A stretch of 64,000 nucleotides of DNA from Weissella thailandensis (GTDB lineage: Bacteria > Bacillota > Bacilli > Lactobacillales > Lactobacillaceae): positions 1-64,000 of the forward strand of contig NZ_BJEC01000002.1 in NCBI RefSeq assembly GCF_005405465.1, written 5' to 3'. The position numbers were made by a program, and so were the translations under genes. The stretch's first letter is position 1. Every line of letters starts with the position of its first letter. The notes under the pieces were generated by a model. The model was not told the origin of the DNA, searched no databases, and worked only from the letters and a program-made list of their open reading frames with translations. Below are positions 23,969 to 31,670 of the stretch, in pieces.

Positions 23969-25921
23969 TTAGTCTTTACTTTTACGAAACTGCAAGACAA
24001 CTTGCGAGTTAGCTTCTAAATTAGTGTTTGCTGATTGCATCTGTTCAAAGTCCGTAAATTCTGTTTGATTTGTAACAACCACAGCCACTGTATCATCTAA
24101 ACCAGCTTTCTTAATCGCTGGATCCCAGAATTCAATCAACTTCGTGCCCTGCTTGATTTCCTGGCCTTCAATTACATAAGAAACGAATCCGGTACCATGC
24201 ATATCAACCGTTCCAAAGCCAATATGAATTAACACGGCAACCCCGTCTTTAGTGACTAACCCAATTGCATGCTTCGTTGGGAAGACTCGCTTAACCATTG
24301 CATCAAATGGTGCATAGACTTTTCCATCAAGTGGCTTAATCGCGAATCCTTGACCAACCTGACCACTAGCAAATGTTTTGTCTGATACCGTCTCCAAATC
24401 AACCACCGTTCCTTTAATTGGTGATGTCATGGTGATTGCTTTAGCATTGTCAGTCGTTACTGAATTATCTTCAGCAGAAACTGTCTTTCCCCATGTCTTT
24501 GCAAGTTCTTCAACAATTGCTGCGTGTCTTGTTTCCGTTAGTGTTGACTTACGCCAAAAGATGACAAAAGCAATAATAAGTAGCAATGCTGGTACGGCAA
24601 ACATCATAATTTTAAATTTCAACTGACCAGCCGCCGTAATTGAAGCAGCTGTTGCACCAGTTGTCATGCCGGCAATAACAGCAACTTGTCCAACAATTCC
24701 GTTTGACAAAGCACCACCTAATTTATCTAGCAGTGGACGAATTGACAAAGTTAGTGACTCATCACGATGTCCTAGTTTCAATTGACCATATTCTACCGAG
24801 TCAGAAATAATCATTAATACAACCAAGAAAATAACTGCTTGAGGTACTTGGAACATTTCAGCAGCAACCATAACCATAGCAAAGTTTTGACCTGCTAATG
24901 CAAAGATCAGTAACCCGGCTAGCATAATTCCAATACAAGCGGCAAAGACACGGCGACGATTAAACTTATCAACTAGCTTAGGAAAGATTGAAACAGATAC
25001 TAAACTAATGACAATATTTACCCCCTGGAAAACAGAGAACAAAGTGGACTTTCCCAAAATAAATGTGAAGTAATAAAGAACTAGCGAATTCTCAATATTG
25101 ATTCCAATTGCATAAATACCATAAGTCAGAGCAATCCACATCAATTGATCATTTTTAGCTAGTGAAGAGAAAATTTGCTTAAACCCAATCGTATCTGAGT
25201 CGTTTTTACGTAAATCTGATTGTACTTCTTTCGTACCTAAACCAACGATCCAAGACGTTGCAATACCGACTAATGCCACAACGAGTCCAAAGATAAACCA
25301 ACCACGAGCATCCCCAGTACCATTAGCTGGATTAACAGAGAAGAACAGCACAAGTGGCATCACGACAACACCAACTAAACCACCACCAAGCGTTGATCCA
25401 ATTCTGGCAAACGATGAGGTCCGTTCTCTTTCTTTAGAACTAAATGACAATGCCGGAATCATTGACCAAAAGGCAACGTCTTTAAAGGAATAAAAAACAT
25501 CCATGGTGATATATAAAATAGCAAATAGAACTAAATAGATAAATGGATGTGATTGGTTTAATCCACCTAAATCAGTAAATAGTATCATCAAGGTAATTGA
25601 AGTGATTGTCCCACCAATAACCACCCATGGTTTAAATTGCCCAAAACGTGTTTTTGTACGATCAATCCAATTTCCAATAAATGGATCAATGACCAATTCC
25701 ACAATTCTTAACATGGCGATGATTGCTGTAATATACATAATCATCCGGTCATCATGTACCTTGTCACCCGAATTAAATAAATGTGTGGTAACAAACATGA
25801 TAAAGTACGTTGAAATCGTACCATAGAAAACGTCATTCCCGAATGCACCAAAAGCATAGGACGTTCGAGATATCATTTTCTTTAAGGCACTCTGTTGTTC
25901 TTGCCCATTAATATTTTGCAT
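23969..25921 (-). CDS. LacS/RafP-type galactoside permease with EIIA domain
   Basis: The 650-residue protein has a GPH-family carrier domain with twelve membrane segments (about 20-455; ELVIDPFIGNWIDRTKTRFGQFKPW is the family signature) and a C-terminal IIA-Glc-like domain (about 495-645). The phosphorylatable histidine is H566 in HIGFGTVDMHG, so transport can be tuned by the phosphotransferase system, as in LacS of Streptococcus thermophilus. Proton or galactose exchange drives uptake of raffinose, melibiose or lactose. The alpha-galactosidase downstream favours alpha-galactosides as substrates. Confidence 0.9.
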   Translation of the reverse strand: MQNINGQEQQSALKKMISRTSYAFGAFGNDVFYGTISTYFIMFVTTHLFNSGDKVHDDRMIMYITAIIAMLRIVELVIDPFIGNWIDRTKTRFGQFKPWVVIGGTITSITLMILFTDLGGLNQSHPFIYLVLFAILYITMDVFYSFKDVAFWSMIPALSFSSKERERTSSFARIGSTLGGGLVGVVVMPLVLFFSVNPANGTGDARGWFIFGLVVALVGIATSWIVGLGTKEVQSDLRKNDSDTIGFKQIFSSLAKNDQLMWIALTYGIYAIGINIENSLVLYYFTFILGKSTLFSVFQGVNIVISLVSVSIFPKLVDKFNRRRVFAACIGIMLAGLLIFALAGQNFAMVMVAAEMFQVPQAVIFLVVLMIISDSVEYGQLKLGHRDESLTLSIRPLLDKLGGALSNGIVGQVAVIAGMTTGATAASITAAGQLKFKIMMFAVPALLLIIAFVIFWRKSTLTETRHAAIVEELAKTWGKTVSAEDNSVTTDNAKAITMTSPIKGTVVDLETVSDKTFASGQVGQGFAIKPLDGKVYAPFDAMVKRVFPTKHAIGLVTKDGVAVLIHIGFGTVDMHGTGFVSYVIEGQEIKQGTKLIEFWDPAIKKAGLDDTVAVVVTNQTEFTDFEQMQSANTNLEANSQVVLQFRKSKD

Positions 25922-25999
25922 AATGTTCCCTCCACGAACAAACTAACGAAATTAAAGCAGTTAAGTGAGTCTGTTTACTTGTTTACCAAACCGCAAAAC

Positions 26000-26017
26000 T
26001 ATTGTAACCGCTTACTT
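26000..26017. promoter_or_regulatory. cre-like operator of the permease/alpha-galactosidase operon
   Basis: TATTGTAACCGCTTACTT contains TTGTAACCGCTTACT (26002-26016), which fits the CcpA consensus WTGNAANCGNWNNCW at all defined positions. It lies about 80 bp upstream of the permease start. The identical 18 bases occur before the second alpha-galactosidase gene (55151-55168). The neighbouring LacI-type regulator could also use it. Confidence 0.75.
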
Positions 26018-26059
26018 TACTATTTGCAAGATTGTTCTCTTCGATAAAATTGCAAAAAA

Positions 26060-26091
26060 AAGATAGTTAGTATGTGATTACTAACTATCTT
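26060..26091 (-). terminator. Terminator of the LacI-family regulator gene
   Basis: AGATAGTTAG (26061-26070) pairs with CTAACTATCT (26081-26090). On the minus strand the stem is followed by TTTTTTTT. Confidence 0.85.
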
Positions 26092-26162
26092 CTGGTTGTT
26101 TTAATTATGTTTCGAGTATCTACAATATATAATTGTTTACTTTTTTACTCATTTATTATTTT

Positions 26163-27179
26163 CTAAATACTTTCCCTAATCTCTAAAGTTGAATTGACAG
26201 TCACCTGTACTGCTGCCAGTCTATCACCAACAATCTTATCCCGAACTAAATTAATGGCCACTTTGCCTAATTCGCGAGAGTTTGGCCGAACAGTCGTCAG
26301 AGATGGGAACAAATACTGTGACATATTAATATCGTCAAAACTGACAACCGCAATATCTTCTGGAATTTTGTAGCCTTTTTCTTGAATAACCCGGTATACA
26401 CCAACGGCCTGTAGATCATTTCCAGCCACAATTGCTGTTGGTTGCTTACCACTCAGGAGTATCTTCTTTGTTGCAGCAACCGCATCTTCTGTATCCCAAC
26501 CTGTAATCTGTTGGTTAACTTGTTCTAACAAATTATTGATTTTCATCCACTCAACATAAGCCTTTTGTCGTTCGTCAACAGCATCAATCTCTGATAAGCC
26601 CGTTTGCGCCATTAACTTTTTATTACCGCCAATAAAGGCAATATCTTGATGGCCACGTTGATATAATAAATCTAGAATCGATTTTGTCCGTCTGCCGAAA
26701 TCATTATGCACAACATCGTAGTTTTCAAAATCACGATAATCATCAATTATCACAACATTTTGGTTATAATGATAGATTTTGGCCAGTAAGTCCTCTGTTA
26801 AAACGCCCACAACAAGTACTGCGCCGTATATTGAAAGCCGTTCCCACTGAATATCAGCGCTAGTGGGCAATCTGATTTCATTAGCAATCTTCATCCCCCA
26901 TAAACTTGCTTGTTGCGTTAACCCTAGTTTAATTTGTTGAAAATACGAATCGCTCAGTTCCTGTTCAACTGAAACGGCACTCACCAATGCTAAGTGTAGC
27001 TTTTCTGAATTATCCCTCACGGCAACGTCTGACAATTTATACTGTAGTTTATTAGCAATCTGCCAAACACGGTTTCTAGTTGCTTCAGAAACAGAAAATG
27101 ACGTATCCTCATTTAAAATTCTCGACACGGTCGCCTTAGAAACCCCTGCTAATTTAGCAATTTCTTGAATACTCGCCAT
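26163..27179 (-). CDS. LacI/GalR-family repressor of alpha-galactoside genes
   Basis: This 338-residue protein has the LacI helix-turn-helix at the N-terminus (MASIQEIAKLAGVSKATVSRI), a hinge helix, and a periplasmic-binding-like sugar domain (about 60-330; PTAIVAGNDLQAVGVYRVIQEKG, VVSFDDINMSQYLFPSLTTVRP). It closely fits the MsmR/RafR/GalR type and stands directly upstream of the permease and alpha-galactosidase genes, so it probably represses them until galactose or an alpha-galactoside is present. GAGGGAG precedes the start. It has its own terminator, so the operon downstream is a separate unit. Confidence 0.88.
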   Translation of the reverse strand: MASIQEIAKLAGVSKATVSRILNEDTSFSVSEATRNRVWQIANKLQYKLSDVAVRDNSEKLHLALVSAVSVEQELSDSYFQQIKLGLTQQASLWGMKIANEIRLPTSADIQWERLSIYGAVLVVGVLTEDLLAKIYHYNQNVVIIDDYRDFENYDVVHNDFGRRTKSILDLLYQRGHQDIAFIGGNKKLMAQTGLSEIDAVDERQKAYVEWMKINNLLEQVNQQITGWDTEDAVAATKKILLSGKQPTAIVAGNDLQAVGVYRVIQEKGYKIPEDIAVVSFDDINMSQYLFPSLTTVRPNSRELGKVAINLVRDKIVGDRLAAVQVTVNSTLEIRESI

Positions 27180-27381
27180 TTTTCTCCCTCATCCGTTATG
27201 ATTAAAGCAACAGATAAATTTATACATACCTTATCTGTCAGCCTGATTAATTTCTTTTATTTTAAACCTTTTTTATAAACATTGATTATAGAAATTATTT
27301 TATATAATAAGTATAAAGTAAAACTAAAATAACTGTTAATGCTGATGCTACAAAATAATTCCTAACTGGAGGTAATTTACC

Positions 27382-28122
27382 ATGCAAATCATTATTGCAC
27401 CCGCAAAGAAGATGGTCACCGATGATGCCAATTTTCTACCAATTCAGACACCACTTTATTTAAACTATACGGAACAAATTTTCCAAGCGCTACAAAATCT
27501 GACCTATGACGAAGCCCAAAAGCTATGGCAAACTAGCGATAAACTCACACAAGAAAATTATCAGAATTTACAAAACATGGATTTGCAGCATCCTTTGACT
27601 CCCGCCATCCTAAGCTATTCAGGCATTCAATATCAATATATGGCACCAAATGTTCTGAGCCAAGCTGCGCTAAACTACCTGCAAAAAACACTATGGATCC
27701 TATCTGAATTCTATGGCGCACTACGACCTTTTGATGGGATTGTCCCTTATCGATTAGAGATGGGAGCTCATTTAAAGGTTGCTGGTACCAAAAACTTATA
27801 TGAATTTTGGGGTGACCGTTTATACCAAGCAGTTCGTAATCAAGGGCCAATTATCAATCTAGCATCGAAAGAGTATGCTAAAACAATTACCCCTTACCTA
27901 CAAGATGATGATCAATTCATTGATATTATCTTTGCCCATCTCATAGATGGTAAGCTCAAAACAAAAGCCACGTTAGCTAAAATAGCCCGTGGCGAGATGG
28001 TTCGATTTATCGTGGAAAACAGATTAACCACAGTCGCACAACTTAAACAATTTCAATCAGAAACATACACTTTTGATGCGGACCGTTCAGAATCACAACG
28101 ACTAGTCTTTATTGGTAAATAA
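27382..28122 (+). CDS. yaaA: YaaA-family peroxide stress / DNA-binding protein
   Basis: The 246-residue protein begins MQIIIAPAKKM, the conserved SPAKTL-like start of the YaaA/DUF328 family, and has the conserved core AILSYSGIQYQYM, LWILSEFYGALRPFDGI, PYRLEMG and NLASKEYAK. Escherichia coli YaaA limits intracellular iron and lowers oxidative DNA damage under peroxide. Here GGAGG precedes the ATG. The gene is divergent from the LacI regulator and ends 1 bp before the convergent metQ-like gene. Confidence 0.88.
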   Translation: MQIIIAPAKKMVTDDANFLPIQTPLYLNYTEQIFQALQNLTYDEAQKLWQTSDKLTQENYQNLQNMDLQHPLTPAILSYSGIQYQYMAPNVLSQAALNYLQKTLWILSEFYGALRPFDGIVPYRLEMGAHLKVAGTKNLYEFWGDRLYQAVRNQGPIINLASKEYAKTITPYLQDDDQFIDIIFAHLIDGKLKTKATLAKIARGEMVRFIVENRLTTVAQLKQFQSETYTFDADRSESQRLVFIGK

Positions 28123-28123
28123 C

Positions 28124-28951
28124 TTACTTTAAATTCCAAGCAGCATATTGTGAGTTACCAAATAACTTTTTAATATCATTTTTCGTTTCTTTTGTCTGAT
28201 AAAGTTTAACAATTTGCTTATAAACTTTCTTATTAGCCTCATCCTTACGCGCTGCAATCAAATTAACATATGGATCGACACCTTTCTTCAAATTTTGTGT
28301 CAGTAAAATATCCTTGTCTTTTAGGTTCGCATCATGGGCAAAGTTTCCATTAATAACCCCTGCATCTGCTGTCTGCAAGGCTGAGACGGCTTGTCCAGCA
28401 TCAACTTCCTTGATTTTCAAGTTTTTAGGGTTAGATGTAATATTCTTAGCTGTTGGATCAGTAACATGCTTATTGTATTTGATGAGCTTTGCTTGCACCA
28501 GAACATTTAAGGCACGCTCCTCATTAGTTGCATCGTTAGGGACAACAATCGTCGACCCCTTCTTAATATCACTAATTTTGTCAGCCTTTAATGAATATAA
28601 ACGCATCGGCACAATGACGGTCTTACCAATTGATTTTAGTTTATTCCCTAATTTCTTGTTTTGATCATCAAAGAAAATTTTTGTCTGAAAGGCATTCAGA
28701 TCCAAGCTACCATCAGCTAAAGCCTGATTAGGTTTTACATAGTCATTGAATTCCTTTAACTTAATTTTAATGCCATACTTTTTTTGGGCCCTTTGTCCAA
28801 TATCTTCCCAAAGTTCACGTGATGTGTCGCCAACAACACCAACAGTCACGGCCTTTTTTGCATCAGCATTTGCGTTGACTACCGGTAAGGCAGCCGTTGT
28901 TGCTAATGCAGTGGTTGCCAAAACAAGTCCAAATTTAATTTCACTTCTCAT
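28124..28951 (-). CDS. MetQ-like methionine-type ABC substrate-binding protein, non-lipidated
   Basis: The 275-residue protein belongs to the NlpA/MetQ family: VTVGVVGDTSRELWEDIGQRAQKKYGI, then a domain with VDAGQAVSALQTADAGVINGNFA and VDPYVNLIAARKDEAN. It would bind methionine or a related compound outside the cell and deliver it to a MetNP transporter. The N-terminus has a signal peptide (ALATTAALPVVNANADA) but no lipobox Cys, unusual for this family. The ATG at 28951 is preceded by GGAGGAG. It is an orphan, with no metN or metP next to it. A T-box leader controls it. Confidence 0.85.
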   Translation of the reverse strand: MRSEIKFGLVLATTALATTAALPVVNANADAKKAVTVGVVGDTSRELWEDIGQRAQKKYGIKIKLKEFNDYVKPNQALADGSLDLNAFQTKIFFDDQNKKLGNKLKSIGKTVIVPMRLYSLKADKISDIKKGSTIVVPNDATNEERALNVLVQAKLIKYNKHVTDPTAKNITSNPKNLKIKEVDAGQAVSALQTADAGVINGNFAHDANLKDKDILLTQNLKKGVDPYVNLIAARKDEANKKVYKQIVKLYQTKETKNDIKKLFGNSQYAAWNLK

Positions 28952-28974
28952 AATTTTCTCCTCCAAATAAAAAA

Positions 28975-29245
28975 TCCCGTCGTACTACATGATGTAATAC
29001 AACGGGACGATTAATTATCGTGTTACCACCCGAGTTCTGTCCAAATAAATGAACACTCAATTTGAGTACGCGCATCCATGCGGTGATACTCTAGCGCAAT
29101 AACGGGCGCTACCGGAAACGGCTAATCACATAACTCGCCAATTCTTAAACTCCAAGGCCATTTTCGTTAACTAATATTGACTGCTTCCCACCTAACGCAA
29201 CTCTCTGAACAATTTAGTTTTAACTACTTACCTCTTCTTCGTTGC
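28975..29245 (-). promoter_or_regulatory. T-box riboswitch, probably methionine-specific
   Basis: The leader of the metQ-like gene contains the T-box core: GGGTGGTAACACG on the minus strand (29019-29031), followed by the terminator hairpin CCCGTcGTA..TACaACGGG (28977-29006) and a T-run. Upstream, CAGAGAGTTGCG..GGTGGGAAGCA has the stem I features. The likely specifier codon is ATG (29161-29159) in AAAATGGCC, matching tRNA-Met. Uncharged tRNA would prevent termination and switch the gene on. Confidence 0.88.
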
Positions 29246-29249
29246 ATTT

Positions 29250-29278
29250 ATTATATTTAATACAAAATTAAAAGTCAA
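29250..29278 (-). promoter_or_regulatory. Promoter of the T-box/metQ transcript
   Basis: Read on the minus strand, TTGACT (29278-29273), 17-bp spacer, TATAAT (29255-29250). Transcription would begin about 29243, right at the start of the T-box. Confidence 0.75.
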
Positions 29279-29420
29279 TAAGTAAATTAGCGTTTTATCA
29301 TTTAAAGTCAATGTTATCACCACTTATTAATATCATATATTTTGGAATAACAGAAGTGATATTACGAATTAATTGAATTATGTTACCCTGGTACTATAAA
29401 TAATCCAGGAGGACGAATAA

Positions 29421-30284
29421 ATGGATGAATCATATGACAGAAAAGCCATTCGAAAAAAATTAAAACAGAAAGCAAAAACGACTTTACATAGAGATCTATG
29501 GGGAAATGTTGGTTTAACAGCCCCTATTATTCTAATTTTTTATTTAGAGCTTTTTGTCTCTTATGTAGCAGACGAACACAGTTCATCAACAGCCGTAGCA
29601 ATTACCAATCTAGTAGTGGCAATTGCTGCTATTCTTATTATTGCCTATACACAGTATGTACAATCATACCAATCACTTAAACAATTACGTGATGATTCTG
29701 AACTAGCTAAGCCAATGCAGTCATGGTTTAAAACCTATTTGACAAAGCATTGGCAAAGAACATTATGGCTAAGTGTCTGGATGGTAACCTTATTCCTAAT
29801 CGGTTGGGGCGCATTGGTATTTGTTGGCCAATTAGTCACGCAAGCTTCGTTTTTACTCATTATTATTTCTAGCTTGACTTACACGCCAGTGCCTAGTTTT
29901 GTTTATTGGTTATTAACAGTTGGGATTACTCTAATCGTAGTATTCGCTATTGTTTATCTCCTGAAATTATATAAGTACATCTTAGTCCCATTTATCGGTT
30001 ATAATGAACCGTCACTAAAAGGATTCCAATTAATTGCGAAATCACGTCAGTTAATGGTTGGACACCGCTGGGAGATATTTGTTATGCATCTAAGTTTCTT
30101 CTGGTGGGTACTATTGACAATAGTTACACTGGGTCTAGCTGGTTTTTATACCGTACCTTATATGGTATTAACCCTAGCCGGCTACTTTGACACATTAAAT
30201 GATGCACAAAAACAACAAGCTGAACTTGAAATTCAAGAGAATAAAAACAAGGTCCAACCAGTTGTATTACAACCTTCAAATTAG
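29421..30284 (+). CDS. DUF975-type integral membrane protein
   Basis: The 287-residue protein has a basic cytoplasmic N-terminus followed by a first helix (about 30-50), a loop, and further helices (about 58-78, 112-135, 138-158, 165-188 and 220-255). The architecture and the sequence LKGFQLIAKSRQLMVGHRWEIF recall the DUF975 family, common and uncharacterised in lactic acid bacteria. The last segment is followed by a polar tail. AGGAGG precedes the ATG. It is single and ends at a bidirectional terminator. Confidence 0.7.
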   Translation: MDESYDRKAIRKKLKQKAKTTLHRDLWGNVGLTAPIILIFYLELFVSYVADEHSSSTAVAITNLVVAIAAILIIAYTQYVQSYQSLKQLRDDSELAKPMQSWFKTYLTKHWQRTLWLSVWMVTLFLIGWGALVFVGQLVTQASFLLIIISSLTYTPVPSFVYWLLTVGITLIVVFAIVYLLKLYKYILVPFIGYNEPSLKGFQLIAKSRQLMVGHRWEIFVMHLSFFWWVLLTIVTLGLAGFYTVPYMVLTLAGYFDTLNDAQKQQAELEIQENKNKVQPVVLQPSN

Positions 30285-30293
30285 ATGAAAAAT

Positions 30294-30334
30294 AAAAATG
30301 CGAGTGTCATGAATAAATGACACTCGCATTTTTT
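30294..30334. terminator. Bidirectional terminator
   Basis: AAAAATGCGAGTGTCAT (30294-30310) pairs with ATGACACTCGCATTTTT (30317-30333). It serves the convergent DUF975 gene and the small gene at 30341. Confidence 0.85.
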
Positions 30335-30340
30335 ATGTCT

Positions 30341-30628
30341 TTATCGTTCAACAATCATTAACTGTTGCTTACCTGACTGACTTGCTCTATCCAGACCTAC
30401 TTCTTCGATTATGGCAATTGATCTTTGATCATTTCGCGGAATGATCAAAAACTTCGTAAAGCCTAAACGGTTCGGCGTATCAGTTTCGTAATATTCTTCC
30501 TTAGTTTGAGATTCATCCCCAACTATAATCCAAACATCCTTAGCAATACGTCGTCGCTTACCCATCAAATGCAGTACGCCTTCACGGATATGAAGTTCGC
30601 TACCATCAACCGTTTCAATACATTTCAT
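30341..30628 (-). CDS. Unknown small protein downstream of gpmA (95 aa)
   Basis: I chose the ATG at 30628 because GGGTGACTGGG stands just in front. The longer frame back to 30739 would overlap gpmA in another phase. The protein begins MKCIETVDGSELHIREGVLH and is beta-rich, with no membrane helices. It follows gpmA by 31 bp on the same strand, so it is probably co-transcribed. Family and function are not recognised. Confidence 0.55.
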   Translation of the reverse strand: MKCIETVDGSELHIREGVLHLMGKRRRIAKDVWIIVGDESQTKEEYYETDTPNRLGFTKFLIIPRNDQRSIAIIEEVGLDRASQSGKQQLMIVER

Positions 30629-30659
30629 CCCAGTCACCCTATTCTTACAACCTAACAGT

Positions 30660-31331
30660 TTAGTCAAACACTTGTTTATTAATAACTTGTAACTGATCAT
30701 CCAGTGTATAAATAATTGGTTTTGCATTTGGGACAGCAATTTGATCTAATTCATCATCGGCAACCTGGTCAAGATATTTAACCAAGACACGTAAACTGCT
30801 ACCATGGGCAACAATCAATTCATTGTTTCCCGCTTGCAGCCTTGGTGCAACATTTTTATCCCAATAAGCACGAACTCTCGTCAGTGTCATCTCTAAACTT
30901 TCCGATAATGGCACATCAACACCAATACGATCATAGGCGGGCTGGTGGTCTCTAACTGATAATTGCGGCGGTAAATCTTTAAATCCTCGTCGCCAACGCT
31001 CAACTTGTGGTTTACCAAATTGGCGGCGTGCTTCATCTTTATCTAAACCAGCTAATGCCCCATAATGTCGTTCGTTCAAACGCCATGTTTTAAAGATGGG
31101 AATCCAATTAATCATCAGTTCATCGCAAACAATATAAGCTGTGGTAATGGTTCTTTTCAAAAATGACGTGTGAACATCATCTATCTCAATATGTTCTTTT
31201 TTAAGCAATTGGCCAGCTGCTTTAGCTTGTGCACGTCCTGTATCTGTTAGTGCTGCGTCTGTCCAACCAGTAAAAGTATTTTGCATATTTGCCGTACTCT
31301 CACCATGACGCATCAATATTAATTTAACCAT
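30660..31331 (-). CDS. gpmA: 2,3-bisphosphoglycerate-dependent phosphoglycerate mutase
   Basis: The 223-residue enzyme interconverts 3- and 2-phosphoglycerate in glycolysis. The active-site signature LMRHGESTANMQNTFTGWTD carries the phosphorylated His of RHG, and ERHYGALAGLDKDEA and IVAHGSSLRVLVKYLDQ supply the other catalytic residues, with the second His in AHG. The usual family motif AHGNSLR reads AHGSSLR here. The ATG at 31331 with GGAGG 6 nt upstream is preferred to a TTG nine codons earlier. It may be one of several paralogues, as often in this family. Confidence 0.9.
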   Translation of the reverse strand: MVKLILMRHGESTANMQNTFTGWTDAALTDTGRAQAKAAGQLLKKEHIEIDDVHTSFLKRTITTAYIVCDELMINWIPIFKTWRLNERHYGALAGLDKDEARRQFGKPQVERWRRGFKDLPPQLSVRDHQPAYDRIGVDVPLSESLEMTLTRVRAYWDKNVAPRLQAGNNELIVAHGSSLRVLVKYLDQVADDELDQIAVPNAKPIIYTLDDQLQVINKQVFD

Positions 31332-31670
31332 GGGCAGCCTCCTTAATTTATTGTGCAATTATCATTCATTACCATAATGATTCCATTATAAACGTAAACC
31401 CCAGTTTGTTAAATATGTAACATAATTTCGTCGACGCATTTGTCCAATCATATAGAAAACAAATGATCTTTCAACGTAACACTAAAGAAATATATTATTC
31501 TTCTTATCAAATCTTTTGGTTCTAAATATATCAATTTTTCTTCAAAATAATATACTTTTGACAGTCTGTGATACTAATGTAAGTCTTTTTTAATGTTTTT
31601 TTTGGAAAAGTACGGTATTTTAGTTGCTAGGTAAAAAAGTCGCCTTAAGGAGATGGATAAATAACTTTTT
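31332..31670. other. Non-coding stretch upstream of the acyltransferase-hydrolase gene
   Basis: About 340 bp of very AT-rich sequence between gpmA and the divergent fusion gene. A TTGACA at 31558-31563 stands out, but no matching -10 at good spacing was found. A four-codon frame, ATGGATAAATAA, overlaps the AAGGAG just before the fusion gene start. No gene seen. Confidence 0.4.

Noticed and set aside
31558-31584. Promoter TTGACA upstream of the acyltransferase fusion
   Set aside because: No acceptable -10 hexamer at 16-18 bp.
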